The position numbers and the translations under genes are program-made. Shown in pieces: positions 10,501 to 19,211 of a stretch of 64,000 nt of DNA. Where the stretch lies: the NCBI GenBank assembly GCA_000818945.1, contig KN805443.1, positions 290 through 64,289 on the forward strand. Reading direction: 5' to 3'. Origin of the DNA: Schizochytrium sp. CCTCC M209059 (lineage: Eukaryota > Sar > Bigyra > Thraustochytrida > Thraustochytriidae). The first letter of the stretch is position 1, and the number at the start of each line of letters is the position of its first letter. A model generated the notes under the pieces. It did not search any database. It was not told the DNA's origin and worked only from the letters and a program-made list of their open reading frames with translations.

Positions 10501-11709
10501 TTTTGTCTTGACAGCCTCAGATGACACTCTTTGCACCTGGCTCAGATACATTGCCGTGAGTTCAGGGACGAGCGCGCAAAGAGGGCCGTCGCCGTTTGCG
10601 GCACCGTCTCGAATTGCGCTAAACAAGCTCGCGACGTAGCTGGGGGCACGTTTAGATTGTTTCTTGGACTCGTCAAGGGCTCGCCAGGTGACGCACGCGG
10701 AATTGTAGTGCTCAATGGCCTCATCGTGAAACAAGCACTTACGAAGCACGCTGTCAATGGTATGTACTCCGACCTTGCACGCTGGACTCGATGAAGCAAT
10801 TTGCGGTGAATCCGAAACAAAATCCGAAGCCGAAGCCGAAGCGGGAGGATCAGGAGCAGTAGGAGCAGGAGCAGGAGCACCAGGAGCAGCAGACTTCGGA
10901 AGAGGGAATAGGGCGACTGTGGGCGACGGCGAGAGACGGAGGCGAGCAGCTGCAAGAGGGACGAGCAAGTTCTTGAGGAGGATTTCAACGAGCTTTTTCG
11001 AAGATTGCGCGTCTGACTGCTCAAGGAGCTGCATGTTGACCTGCTGCAATAGACGCGCCGAGGCGTCAAGAAGCGGGACCGTCGCCTCGGTCACAAGCTG
11101 GCAGCAAGCAGCGGCGAGCGACACGAGGCTATTGAAATCTGGACGATAGCCAAGCTTGGTGGAAAAGAGTCGCACGATAGTGGTGAGCGTGTCTAGGTCC
11201 TGAGAAGCTGCGAAAGACTTGGTAGCCTTTGCCGTCGCCGCAAGAACCCTGAAGCCCAGCTTGGCGGGAATGACACCCCAGCCAGAGCACATGGCCAGAT
11301 TCTCAGCGGCACTTTCAAGGGCACGCCAAAGCTCAGGGTCCTCAGGTTTGATGGCCACCGCGCCACAGGCCCATTCGACGACCGCGCGAAGGAGTGCCAT
11401 TTGGGACGCGGTGATGCGCAATGAGAGCGCACAAGCGACGTCATCATTTCGCGCCGCCCTTCGAACTTTCGTTGCGGTCGCACGCTCGCTGTCCTCTCTT
11501 TGCTCTTGTTCCCTTGAGTTTGCAGGGTCTCCGCTGGACTTGGCCAGCGTGCGCAGGAACTCCACGGCGAGCTCGTGCTGCTGGCCCAGGAGCTTGGTCT
11601 CCTTCTTTCTCAGCAGCGTCAGCGCGACCTCCACATCGTCCTCGCGGCGACGCTTCTTCCCTGCACCGCCGCCGCCGCCTCCAGCAGCCTCCTTCTCGAT
11701 GACGCCCAT
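7531..11709 (-). CDS. URB2/NPA2-like nucleolar ribosome-biogenesis protein
   Basis: About 1392 residues. I choose the ATG at 11709 (MGVIEKEAAGG), which opens a Gly-rich, KKRRRED nuclear-localisation-like N-terminus; the frame stays open to 11844 without an ATG. Most of the protein is Leu/Ala-rich helical-repeat sequence without catalytic motifs. The last 150 residues carry the signature of the Urb2/Npa2 C-terminal domain: a stretch on chronic helical repeats, then LHTLLGEGGRENLRSL and a short basic tail RKHRYKGQV, which parallels the family ending (acidic residue, SGR-like turn, basic WK-rich end). In yeast, Urb2 works in early 60S subunit assembly in the nucleolus. Overall similarity is low outside the C-terminus, as usual for this family. 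Confidence 0.7.
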   Translation of the reverse strand: MGVIEKEAAGGGGGGAGKKRRREDDVEVALTLLRKKETKLLGQQHELAVEFLRTLAKSSGDPANSREQEQREDSERATATKVRRAARNDDVACALSLRITASQMALLRAVVEWACGAVAIKPEDPELWRALESAAENLAMCSGWGVIPAKLGFRVLAATAKATKSFAASQDLDTLTTIVRLFSTKLGYRPDFNSLVSLAAACCQLVTEATVPLLDASARLLQQVNMQLLEQSDAQSSKKLVEILLKNLLVPLAAARLRLSPSPTVALFPLPKSAAPGAPAPAPTAPDPPASASASDFVSDSPQIASSSPACKVGVHTIDSVLRKCLFHDEAIEHYNSACVTWRALDESKKQSKRAPSYVASLFSAIRDGAANGDGPLCALVPELTAMYLSQVQRVSSEAVKTKGKLSHEMKFCIEMLHAASAGVAHAPALMSCAGILRVMLDYHAFEISRVADTDQLTHWFTSSIMRPHTRDTDRASLDPRKSAGQVHVIALILEADHRIIHAQLHDVLHLAFAMSRAGALESTSSIDSASFAALTYAPGTELVLRLVDTYSRLRQIPLFLPLYIAAMKTDPSLSLEALRADENVEAGIGGIFSRAAPGQYTQVWTSLLEAIEQARLEKTSADTKLCIATLFAWFMRYVTVTDHSAQDFAALATPLLERFERADAADEVTGAAVADLVVYDALESLEHLCADFRYSQMSNKEDVHGVTASDVNARERGPTMASGESLCQSALRFERALRETINASDTSELVRNTAYRSLTRLALASLRDAALSTQSRGQVVRIVSAHVKDQANVVLEHLPLLDASPSMHGIIDEVLLIVILGMDTEPFLRASFYELRAVRDRLVSVLSDRIATSFKDEDVRTFCIGLIAALPDGYLLETHAKTLIEHASSKKAHTLLLQQGSLCMAETLLRQWNGLCQEKVIQATIQNLISAPSLPKHASEAGLGLLRAWSAACLEVGAEEALAKVVRTALRDNEESNLATLLQSCVNFYRKSMASGGPTLRAPAVVQALQLPILESSEALQVVALDFQAVVVRQKLDDKVAKQLITRLSRLVANGSALQSADDVAFVSAMHRNARICQSQDTTKPPSELLLRSLLQSFSQGDNLHVSQVVADMLSMAQCAEELPKLLGTLSSAFAADANLAPLLLHVLPIVTKSSSERHGTFDRTVGAAVLASLIRHCSTPVDLQAKRACMAAMQELLLYSPNLWRTGHLCNTRAALAAAAKQANEAQMRGSGALLQTSCELFFSLLKSHGPSISRKCPALAVSGVRACCDAILRYHEAGLSSDDDVDHASYALQAVLRACEEIVPHKTIYRHYTVFWLAQYLRERPGWAAGATLDAKLRKSLQLIAFIWFDLASPKEVQQLHTLLGEGGRENLRSLRTQYLRKHRYKGQV

Positions 11710-12189
11710 TCTCTTCGTCGCCGCTCGCGCCTCGCTTCGCGCCAGCCAAGCCTTGCTCGCTTGCTTGCTTTGCGCTGCGCTCAGCTCGTTGCCGGGGCCA
11801 CCGGTGCTCCGGACGGGATCCCCGCACACACCTTCACGGCACACACCCCCTTCGCGCGCACCCCCTTCTCCTTCCCTCCCTCTCTCCCTCTGCGCTGTGT
11901 GACTTCGGGGACCCCTGCGTGACGCCTTACTGCCTTAAGGCGGGTGGCGCTGCGCGCGGGTCGCGGCGCGGATACTCGAGTGTACGGATGCGCGCAGCAA
12001 GTGGGCGGCGGCGCGGCAAGTGCGCTATGCGCGCGCGCAAGTGCGCTATGGGCGTGCTTACGTGGCCGCGCCGCTGCCTCTGCTTGGCCGCCCTTCTTCG
12101 CCTCTGGCTCGTCTCCTGTAGTGCAGGGGTCTGTCTGTCTGACTGTCTGTCTATAGTCCAGTGTAGCGCGGCATAGTCGCAGTCTCCGC

Positions 12190-12292
12190 TCTGTCTGTCT
12201 TGTCTTGCTCTCTGCCTGCCTGCCTGCCTCTCTATCTGCCTGCCTGCCTGCCTGTCTGCCTGTCTGCTGCCTGCGTCTGTCTGGCCTGCTGC
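12190..12292. repeat. (TGCC/TGTC)n tetranucleotide tract
   Basis: Imperfect TGCC and TGTC units follow one another in a pyrimidine-rich run inside the divergent promoter. It is a simple microsatellite; a regulatory role is possible but unproven. Confidence 0.85.
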
Positions 12293-12432
12293 TGCCGGCG
12301 CCGCTGCTCTGCTGCTGCCAGAGCTCCTCTCCCACGGCAGCAGCGCGACGCAGCAGCGCGCGGCGAGGCGAGGCGAGGGCGCGCAGTCAGACGCGGCGGC
12401 AGCAAGGTACGTGCGGGCGGCCCTCGCGGCCC

Positions 12433-12490
12433 CGGCGGCGAGGCGAGGCGAGGCGAGGCGGAGATGGCGGAGATGGCGGAGATGGCGGGC
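12433..12490. repeat. GAGGC array followed by GGAGAT-type repeats
   Basis: Units of GGCGA/GAGGC are followed by three copies of a nine-base GAGATGGCG unit. Purine-rich simple repeats like these are common in this window's promoters. Confidence 0.8.
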
Positions 12491-12984
12491 GGGCAGGCGA
12501 TGGCGAGGCGGGCCAAGGCCACGGCCACGGCCGCCGCTGCCGCGAGCTCGCTCGGCTGGGGCGGGCGCGAGCGGGGGCGAGCCGCGGGCGGAGAGAGGCG
12601 GAGCGCCGCGCTTGTCGTCCTTGATCTGCGAAACATCTGATTGGCTTGGCCAAGGAAGGGGGGATAAGGGAAGGGAGAAGATAAACGATGTGAAGGAGGG
12701 CGTGTGCGGCGGGCCCAGCGCGATCCTTTCCGGCGTCTAGCGAGGATCGGTTCATGCGACTGGCCCCGCACAGTGATTCGTGCTCGACGTGCGCCAGAAT
12801 GTTGAGGAGAAATTGAAATTATCGAAAAGAAGAAAGAGGGTCCTCTAAACTTCAAAACGCGAAGCTAGAAGACTAACGAGATAATTGTGGCATTCCATTT
12901 GACGCGCACGTGTCGGTATCCGCGCCCAACACACTCACACTCTCACACACACACAACAGGCCAGAGTAGCGCTAGCAAGGAAAG

Positions 12985-13845
12985 ATGCACCGCTTCATGC
13001 AGAGGCGCGGTATGGCGTCGTTCGCGGTCAAGTCGCTCCTCGAGGACAAGCTGACGCAGTTCCCGACCAAGAACGCGCTGCGTGTGACACATCAGAACAT
13101 TCGCTGGACGTACGCTAACCTGCACGACCACAGCTCGGCCGTGGCAAACGGCCTCGTCGACGTGGGCCTCGCACCCGGCGGCTGCGTGGGCGCCGTGCTG
13201 GGAAACAATGCGGAGCACGTGAGCGTAATGCTCGGCGCAGCAAGCGCCGGCATCAAGGTAGCCTCCGCTAGCGGATCCGACAAGGTCACCAAGGACAGCC
13301 TGGATAAGCTCCTCAAGGAGAACAAGTGCTCTGTTCTCTTTGTTTCCTCAGACAAGGTCTCTGTCGTGTACGAGCTCATCCCCGAGCTCAAGGGTATGCG
13401 CATGGACCAGTCCGTGGAGCTCAACATCTCGGCGTACCCTGAACTCAAGTACATTTGCCACACCGGACTCGCTGCCGTGCCGGGCCTCCACCGCTTCCGT
13501 GATATGCTCTTGTACAACGCTATCCCGGATCGCCTTGAGGGCATCACCGAAAAGGACGATGCGCCCTTTCTGGTCTACGTTGACGGTTCCTCGGGCGCCA
13601 CCAAGTCCGAAATGACCCAGAAAGAGGCTATTGATGCCGCTAAAAAGAAGGCTTCGGATCTCAAGATCGAGACTGACGCAAGGGTCCTTTTCAAGGTCCA
13701 AAAGGACTTCCCGCCCAACCTCGTGCTCGGCACGCTCGCGAGCGTCGGTTCGCTGGCCCAGCTGGTCATTCCTTCGGAGTCTTTTGACGAGGCTGCCTGC
13801 GCCAAGGCGATGGAGGAGGATGCATGCAATGTTACCCTCAAATAA
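12985..13845 (+). CDS. Truncated acyl-CoA synthetase-like (ANL) pseudoenzyme
   Basis: 286 residues. Residues 25-92 match the start of AMP-forming acyl-CoA synthetases (FPTKNALRV, WTYANL, the VANGLVDVGLAPGG turn, GNNAEHVSVMLGAASAGI). At 198-210 the ATP-gripping loop, normally YTSGTTGxPKGV, reads YVDGSSGATKSEM. The protein stops before the acyl pocket, the A5-A8 motifs and the C-terminal domain, and AATAAA overlaps the stop, so it is a short gene and not a frameshifted long one. Catalysis is therefore unlikely. The N-terminus (MHRFMQRRGMASFAVKSLL) is basic, amphipathic and free of acidic residues, suggesting import into mitochondria. Codons end almost always in C or G (AAG, CTC, ATC), which suggests high expression. 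A structural role in a mitochondrial complex is speculation. Confidence 0.75.
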   Translation: MHRFMQRRGMASFAVKSLLEDKLTQFPTKNALRVTHQNIRWTYANLHDHSSAVANGLVDVGLAPGGCVGAVLGNNAEHVSVMLGAASAGIKVASASGSDKVTKDSLDKLLKENKCSVLFVSSDKVSVVYELIPELKGMRMDQSVELNISAYPELKYICHTGLAAVPGLHRFRDMLLYNAIPDRLEGITEKDDAPFLVYVDGSSGATKSEMTQKEAIDAAKKKASDLKIETDARVLFKVQKDFPPNLVLGTLASVGSLAQLVIPSESFDEAACAKAMEEDACNVTLK

Positions 13846-14494
13846 ATCTCCCTCATCTCTCGCGTCACTTCTTTTCCCGTCACCATCCCTTTCTCTCTTC
13901 TCCCACTACTTTTTTTTTTCGAACGGCCTCTTCTCTCCTCTTGCACTGCAGCTTTGGATAGAGACTCCAGCGATGGCGTTGCTATTTCACTTGACTGCTC
14001 TTCGGCTTTCGCTTGATGGAGCTAGCGCTCTTGTCTGTCCTTAGAACCCCTGTGTGCTACAACGAAAGAAAAAATAAAACAAAAACCCTGCCTGTCCTGT
14101 CATGGCTTTTTTCTCCTTTTTCTCCTCATTTTTTGCATCCTTGCTGTTGTTCATTTTCTTGTCTGCTTTGGTTTGGTTTGATTTACTTTGGTTTGCTTTG
14201 CTTTCCTCTTATTAATCGATCGTCTTTTCCTTGTTGGCTTGTTTCACTTGCTTGGCTTGCTTACCTGTCTGACTCACATCAGGCCGAAAGCTTAATCGCT
14301 TCTCAATCCTGAGAAACCATCAATAGGCTCATGCCGTTTCTTTGCGTGCGTGTGAATTTCTGCAATTATCAGACAACTTTCAGAAAACAACTAAGCCTAG
14401 GCCTGGGCTAGTCAAGGGCATTTACATTGTACATTTTATTATAATTTCGATTCGAATTCGTTGTCATCACAGGGAAGGAAGGGATCATAAAACT
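13846..14494. other. Convergent 3' region, T-rich
   Basis: Lies between the 3' ends of the ANL-like gene (+) and the PP1 inhibitor (-). It has long pyrimidine tracts, a T10 run near 13910, TTTGG/TTTGC repeats around 14165-14215 and an AATAAA-like element near 14075. A CTAAGCCTAGGCCTG stretch at 14391-14405 belongs to the TAGGCCTA motif group noted in the findings. No gene is supported. Confidence 0.65.
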
Positions 14495-15025
14495 TCACTC
14501 TGAAGATGTAGGACCGTGAGCGTCTCCACCCCGACCGCTTTCAGATGTTTCACCCTCGCCAGGACCAGTGGGGCCTTTGTCTTTTTCGCCTTTGTCATCA
14601 CTTTCTTTATCGCTGTTATCGTCGTGACCATGGCCGTGGCCATGTGAATGACAGACACATCCAGTATTTTTCCTTGTTTTCTTCAAATGACTTGGTGCTC
14701 TTCGGCCGGCAAACTCGGGATGCCGTTTCCTAAACTCGTCCTCTTCGTCGCTGTCGTCGGATTCGCTATCGCTCTCATCAAAGGCCTTGGGCTTGTGATA
14801 GATACAGCACCGGTTCGACTTCTTCCTGTTCATATGCTCGTTGTTCACCACATCTTCCCGCCAGCTCACGTGCGGACGCTCCTCTTCGGCCGTCGCCGCC
14901 GCACCTTGCCCCGTCGCCGCGCCATCTCCAGCCAGTCGCAGCCGCAGCACGGCGCCGTCGCCGCTGTTCGTCGCCGTCGCCGTGCGCGTTTCGGCCCCGG
15001 CGTGGTGGCCCTGCGCGCGCTCCAT
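14495..15025 (-). CDS. PPP1R11: Protein phosphatase 1 inhibitor-3 (PPP1R11/YPI1 family)
   Basis: 176 residues, usual size for the family. An Ala/Thr/Gly-rich N-terminus leads to HVSW at about 52-55, the position of the PP1-docking motif (KVEW in the human protein). It is followed by the family hallmark DVVNNEHMNRKKS and CCIYHKPKAFDESDSE at about 58-88, then an Asp/Glu/Ser-rich segment. A Cys/His stretch (CVCHSHGHGHGH, about 123-134) matches the CGHTHC region of animal inhibitor-3. The family binds and restrains PP1 catalytic subunits, mainly in the nucleus, and is largely disordered. The start at 15025 gives an N-terminus that aligns with animal homologues (Thr-rich, then a short LRLRL strand). 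It shares a divergent promoter with the prolyl oligopeptidase gene. Confidence 0.92.
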   Translation of the reverse strand: MERAQGHHAGAETRTATATNSGDGAVLRLRLAGDGAATGQGAAATAEEERPHVSWREDVVNNEHMNRKKSNRCCIYHKPKAFDESDSESDDSDEEDEFRKRHPEFAGRRAPSHLKKTRKNTGCVCHSHGHGHGHDDNSDKESDDKGEKDKGPTGPGEGETSESGRGGDAHGPTSSE

Positions 15026-15178
15026 CCTCCTCCGCTACTGCCGCCGCCACTGCTGCTGTTGCTGCTGCTGCTGCTATTCCTGAACAAGTCAAGTCTACCC
15101 GGCGCCCTTCCTCGATGTCCGGGCCCGCGCGCAGCACAGCCTGCCTGCCCGCCTGCCGCGCTCGCGCTCGCGCTCGCG

Positions 15179-15218
<40 letters not shown>

Positions 15219-15545
15219 GCGCATCGCCCGAAGCGCGCTGGCGCACTCGGAACGTGTGGAACCCTGGGATTGTTCTGGCTGGGGAGAAGAATCTTTACGT
15301 TCGCTGTCCTCGCAAAGAAGCAGGGAAGCGAGAGCACGACGGGTGCAGCTGCAACAACAGCAGGCAGCAGCGGGCGGTTGGGTTGGGAGCGAGCAGTCAC
15401 TCTTCACGCGCGCGCGCGAGAGAGAGACCCGGCGCTCGCCAGGCAGGCGTCTGCGGCGCGTCGCCGCGAGGTGAAGGAAGGCGGGGGATCCAAACGGGGG
15501 AGAAGGGGGGCGAAAGAAAAGGTTGGGCCGCAGAGACCGGCGGCC
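15026..15545. repeat. Divergent promoter with trinucleotide and hexanucleotide microsatellites
   Basis: Head-to-head region between the PP1 inhibitor (-) and the prolyl oligopeptidase (+). It contains a (CTG)n run at about 15050-15075, then (CGCTCG)n passing into (TCGGTC)n at about 15160-15220. Frames open through it on both strands (for instance 14778-15938 minus) only because the repeats lack stops. The purine-rich stretch at 15470-15530 directly precedes the + start codon. Confidence 0.75.
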
Positions 15546-17750
15546 ATGACGTCGCGCCAGGTCGTCTCGTTGGCGGCCTTTGCGGCGACAACGGCCGCCC
15601 TCGTGCGCTTGATTCGCACGAGGGCGCTCGCGAGAGACCCACTGCAGTGGCTCGAAGAGGTGGACTCCACCGAGGCCCTCGCTTGGGTGGAGAAGCAAAA
15701 CAAAGCCCTCCCTGTGGACGGTAAGGGTCAGACTTACGAGCGAATCCTTGAAATCCTCGACTCCAAGGAAAAGATCCCGTATGTGGGCAAGATCGGCGAG
15801 CGGTACTATAACTTTTGGAAAGACGACAAGCACGAGCGTGGTATCTGGCGCTGCACGACACTCGATGAGTATGAAAAGAAGGAACCCAAGTGGGAAACGA
15901 TCATCGATGTCGACGCTCTCGCTGCGCAAGACAAGCAAAAGTGGGTCTGGAAGGGATACACCCTGTTGGACGAAGGCGATGATGTCGAACCGGAAAGGAT
16001 CCTCGTCAAGCTTTCACCCGGTGGCGGAGATGCTGTGATCGTCCGCGAGTTCGATATCAAGACGCGCAAGTTCCTAGATGCATCGCAAAAGCCATTTGTT
16101 ATCCCCGAAGCAAAGCTCCAGGTTTCATGGAAAGACCGCGATACGCTTCTCATTTGCACGGACTTTGGCCCTGGATCGCTCACTAGCTCGGGATACCCTC
16201 GCGTTGTAAAAGAATGGAAGCGCGGTACGCCCTTGGCTGACGCCGAGACAGTTTTCGAAGGCAAGGAGGCAGATGTGATCATTGGCGCCGGGTACGTGCG
16301 CGAGAGACTCGGTATCGAATTTCAAATCTCTTCGCGTGCCCCCGGATTTTACTCGAATGAAATTTACGTGCACAGCGTCACGGGACTGAAGAACGACGAT
16401 GGTAGCACCTTTGCCTTGCCAACGGTACCTCTCAAGATCCCCGTTCCTGATGATGCAGACACGAATTATTTCGCGGATCAAATTCTCGTGGACCTGCGCT
16501 CTGACTGGAAAGGTTTCAAGTCGGGTTCCTTGCTCAGCATCCCCATGGTCAAGCTTCTCGCTGCGGCAAGCCCGGAAGAGGTCCAGGCCGCCGATCTGCA
16601 GCCGCTCTTCACGCCATCGGAGCGCGTTGCCTTGTCTGGCCTCACCAAGCTCAAGACGAGGCTTCTCGTGGAAATTCTTGATAACGTGCGTTCGCGGATT
16701 GACGTCTGGCGATTTGATGCAGCGGGTCGCAAGTGGATCAAGGACAGTGTGCCCGAGGGCCAGGACGGCCGCAACGCAAGCATGAACATGATCAGCACCT
16801 GGGCTCTCGACGGCAAGCATTCTGACCTGTACTGGTCCACGACTGAGGGGTACACGCTCCCTTGCACGCTCTCGCTTGTCGATGTCACGGGTACGCACCC
16901 GACCAAGGTGCTCAAGCAAGAGCCCACGCGCTACGACGCCAAGGATATCGTCGTCGAGCAATTCCAGGCGACTTCCAAGGATGGAACCCTGATCCCTTAC
17001 TTTCAAGTTGGCCGCAAGTCTTCTTCCTCTGGCGCAGCTGCCCGGCCAACGCTACTCTACGGCTATGGCGGCTTTGAGATTCCGCTGACGCCGGCTTACC
17101 AGACAACGACCGGTGTGAGCTGGCTCGAGAAGGGCAATGTCTACGTCTGTGCCAACATTCGCGGCGGCGGCGAGTTTGGACCGACCTGGCACCAGGCCGC
17201 TCTCAAAGAAAATCGTAACAAGGCGTACGAAGATTTCGAAGCTGTTGCTCAAGATCTCATTCGTCGCAAGGTCACGACCGCGGCCAAACTTGGCATCATG
17301 GGCGGCTCTAACGGCGGTCTTCTCATGGGTAATATGCTCACGCGAAGCCCGGATCTCTTTGGCGCCGTGGTCTGCATGGTTCCTCTGCTTGATATGAAGC
17401 GCTACACCAAGCTTTTGGCTGGCGCGTCTTGGATCGCAGAGTATGGCGACCCGGACACGTCTGATTGGGATTTCTTGCAAAACTATTCTCCCTACCACAA
17501 GCTCAAGGCGGGCACGAAATACCCGCCTGTCTTGTTTACGACTTCGACACGTGACGACCGCGTTGCCCCTGCGCACTCGCGCAAGATGGCCAAGAAGATG
17601 ATGGATATGGGCATCAAGGACGTTTTTCACTACGAAAATGTGGAGGGTGGTCACGGTGGTGCGTCAACCAATGCGCAACGCGCGTACATGTGGACCCTTT
17701 GCTACCAGTTCTTGGACAAGTACCTTGTGGACAAGGGTTCCAACCTGTAA
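15546..17750 (+). CDS. Prolyl oligopeptidase (S9A serine peptidase), membrane-anchored
   Basis: 734 residues from the ATG at 15546; the frame extends upstream to 15270 only through repeat-rich promoter DNA. Residues 5-22 form a hydrophobic segment followed by basic residues, a likely signal anchor. The central part is the seven-bladed propeller that gates the active site (DPLQWLEEVDS and YYNFWKDD near the N-terminus, as in bacterial S9A enzymes). The C-terminal alpha/beta-hydrolase domain shows YGYGGFEIPLTP, the GGSNGG nucleophile elbow with Ser588, the DDRV aspartates at 670-671 and the GGHGG histidine at 703, so the triad is intact. The family cleaves short peptides after proline, though this subgroup's specificity varies. 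A mitochondrial or secretory-membrane location is possible from the N-terminus. Confidence 0.92.
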   Translation: MTSRQVVSLAAFAATTAALVRLIRTRALARDPLQWLEEVDSTEALAWVEKQNKALPVDGKGQTYERILEILDSKEKIPYVGKIGERYYNFWKDDKHERGIWRCTTLDEYEKKEPKWETIIDVDALAAQDKQKWVWKGYTLLDEGDDVEPERILVKLSPGGGDAVIVREFDIKTRKFLDASQKPFVIPEAKLQVSWKDRDTLLICTDFGPGSLTSSGYPRVVKEWKRGTPLADAETVFEGKEADVIIGAGYVRERLGIEFQISSRAPGFYSNEIYVHSVTGLKNDDGSTFALPTVPLKIPVPDDADTNYFADQILVDLRSDWKGFKSGSLLSIPMVKLLAAASPEEVQAADLQPLFTPSERVALSGLTKLKTRLLVEILDNVRSRIDVWRFDAAGRKWIKDSVPEGQDGRNASMNMISTWALDGKHSDLYWSTTEGYTLPCTLSLVDVTGTHPTKVLKQEPTRYDAKDIVVEQFQATSKDGTLIPYFQVGRKSSSSGAAARPTLLYGYGGFEIPLTPAYQTTTGVSWLEKGNVYVCANIRGGGEFGPTWHQAALKENRNKAYEDFEAVAQDLIRRKVTTAAKLGIMGGSNGGLLMGNMLTRSPDLFGAVVCMVPLLDMKRYTKLLAGASWIAEYGDPDTSDWDFLQNYSPYHKLKAGTKYPPVLFTTSTRDDRVAPAHSRKMAKKMMDMGIKDVFHYENVEGGHGGASTNAQRAYMWTLCYQFLDKYLVDKGSNL

Positions 17751-18029
17751 GTATCCCAATTGGTTGATTGGTCCATCGGTCCATCGATCGGACGGATTAG
17801 TCGAGAGGAAATTGAAAGTTGGTTTTTTAATAATAAGCGAAACAAGCTCTTGACCTTCTTCCTCTTCCAGCCGCAAAAACGGCATCGAACGAATCTTTTT
17901 ATCATTCCTATCAGCTTGTTGAAACAAAGCGCTGCAGGCCCAAAATTTTCTACCAAGGCAGAGACAGGCAGGCGGGAAAGTGGAACAGATTTTTTTTTTT
18001 ACTCGGAACGGAAGACAAGGCCCGTTACG
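17751..18029. other. Short convergent 3' region
   Basis: A 279-base spacer between the ends of the prolyl oligopeptidase (+) and DUF455 (-) genes. It contains GGTCCATCGGTCCATCGATCGG direct repeats near 17770 and a T12 run near 17988-18000. Nothing else is seen. Confidence 0.5.
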
Positions 18030-19211
18030 CTATGCAACATGCTCTGGATCATACCAGTGCCGCGGCATACCGGCGCGCTCGCGGGCAACGTCATGAAAGG
18101 GCGGTTTGAGCTGGCCATGAAACTTGCGAAGAACGATATCCTTAAAACGCGCATCGCAAGCTGCATCCTGCTGCTCATGCCCCGGGGCGCTACTCACTGC
18201 GCCAATCTCGTCCACCTCACCAGTCACCACGAAACGAAACCAGCGAATACCCTTGCCAACGTGCGAGATTTCCTCTGTGAAAATTGCCTCGAGCATATCG
18301 GCGGACTCTGGATCGTCGCGATCGTTGAACTTGCAGAACGTGTTGGGCGCAACGTCGAGCCCACGTGCCTCCAAAACCATGTGCTCAACCACAAGTCGGT
18401 TCTCCACAAGATCGGCGGTCTCCTTGGCCGAGTCCCACAGGCCAGCATGCGTTGACATGGCGCCATATGCGCTGCCAAAATCATGCAGGCGAGATTCCCA
18501 CATGAGGAAATGACGTGCCTCGTCGTCTGCGACCTCGACCCAGTCCTCGTAAAATTCCCGGGGAAAGTCAACGCCTTGCGCGCCACCAAAACCGAAGCGA
18601 GCCACCATGTCCCATGAGAGATCTACTGCCATGGACTCGATGTGAGCCAAGGCGTGCACCATTTTGATGCGGTTCTCCAATGATCCTCCACCGCCACGCT
18701 TTGGCACAGCGCGAGCGTCAACAGTCTCTACATCCCGGCCAGGTTCCTCGGGCACAGCCTGCGACGTTTCTCCGTCGAGAGGCATGACCCCATCGCGAAA
18801 GAGACGAGCGGCAGTCAGGGTCAGCGATGCCTTGCGACGCGGATTGGCCTCCTCAAGGCATCGAATCGCCGCGGCGCGAAGGCTGAGACCTTCGAGCGCC
18901 TTGATATCTTCGGGGAGATCAATCAAATGCTCCCAGCGCTTGCGGAATGGCTCGAGTTCGCGCGTGGGGAAACCGTCGAGAATTTGCGGCTCGCGCCGTC
19001 GAGTCAATTTCTGTTGCTGTTTCTGTTTCTGCTTTTGTTTCTGTTTAAGCTTTTGCTTCAGCGCTTGCTCTCGTTGCTGCTGCTTTTCGCTGACCTTTTT
19101 GCTCTCGCCTGTCTTGGACTGCCCGTCGTTGCTTCCCTCGCCTTGCGAGCCGTAGCGCAGCTGGACCGCGAAGAGCGCCTCCCGCGCCGACGAGTCCTCC
19201 AGGACGCCCAT
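18030..19211 (-). CDS. DUF455 ferritin-like (di-iron) protein
   Basis: 393 residues. After a Gln/Lys-rich N-terminal stretch (about 45-73) the protein matches the DUF455 family of ferritin-like four-helix proteins. Putative metal ligands occur in the right order: HALAHIE at 187-193, DDEARH with Glu231 and His234, VEHMVLEARG with Glu276 and Glu281, and EEISHVGKG with Glu314 and His317, that is two E-x-x-H pairs. The family is widespread in bacteria, fungi and protists, is related to the tRNA hydroxylase MiaE, and has no settled eukaryotic function. The insertion at about 150-175 (EEPGRDVETVD and a Gly run) is not conserved in the family. The start at 19211 is the first ATG. It is head-to-head with kinesin-2. 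Confidence 0.85.
   Translation of the reverse strand: MGVLEDSSAREALFAVQLRYGSQGEGSNDGQSKTGESKKVSEKQQQREQALKQKLKQKQKQKQKQQQKLTRRREPQILDGFPTRELEPFRKRWEHLIDLPEDIKALEGLSLRAAAIRCLEEANPRRKASLTLTAARLFRDGVMPLDGETSQAVPEEPGRDVETVDARAVPKRGGGGSLENRIKMVHALAHIESMAVDLSWDMVARFGFGGAQGVDFPREFYEDWVEVADDEARHFLMWESRLHDFGSAYGAMSTHAGLWDSAKETADLVENRLVVEHMVLEARGLDVAPNTFCKFNDRDDPESADMLEAIFTEEISHVGKGIRWFRFVVTGEVDEIGAVSSAPGHEQQDAACDARFKDIVLRKFHGQLKPPFHDVARERAGMPRHWYDPEHVA

Larger units (their letters stand above)
11710..12984. other. Divergent promoter region with strong low complexity
   Basis: This 1.3-kb head-to-head region serves the URB2-like gene (-) and the adenylation-domain gene (+). It contains a (TGCC/TGTC)n pyrimidine tract at about 12190-12292, a GAGGC array and GGAGAT repeats at about 12433-12490, CGCG-rich DNA around 11940-12060 and a (CA)n run at about 12930-12957 just before the + gene. 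Long frames such as 12232-12855 on the minus strand are artefacts of these repeats (Ala/Arg/Pro-rich). No gene is supported. Confidence 0.7.

Noticed and set aside
12232..12855. 207-codon minus-strand frame in the URB2/ANL promoter
   Set aside because: Product of GAGGC and TGCC repeats; no conserved features.
14778..15938. 386-codon minus-strand frame across the PPP1R11/oligopeptidase promoter
   Set aside because: Its middle is translated microsatellite (Arg/Pro and Ala runs), and it overlaps both real genes in other frames.
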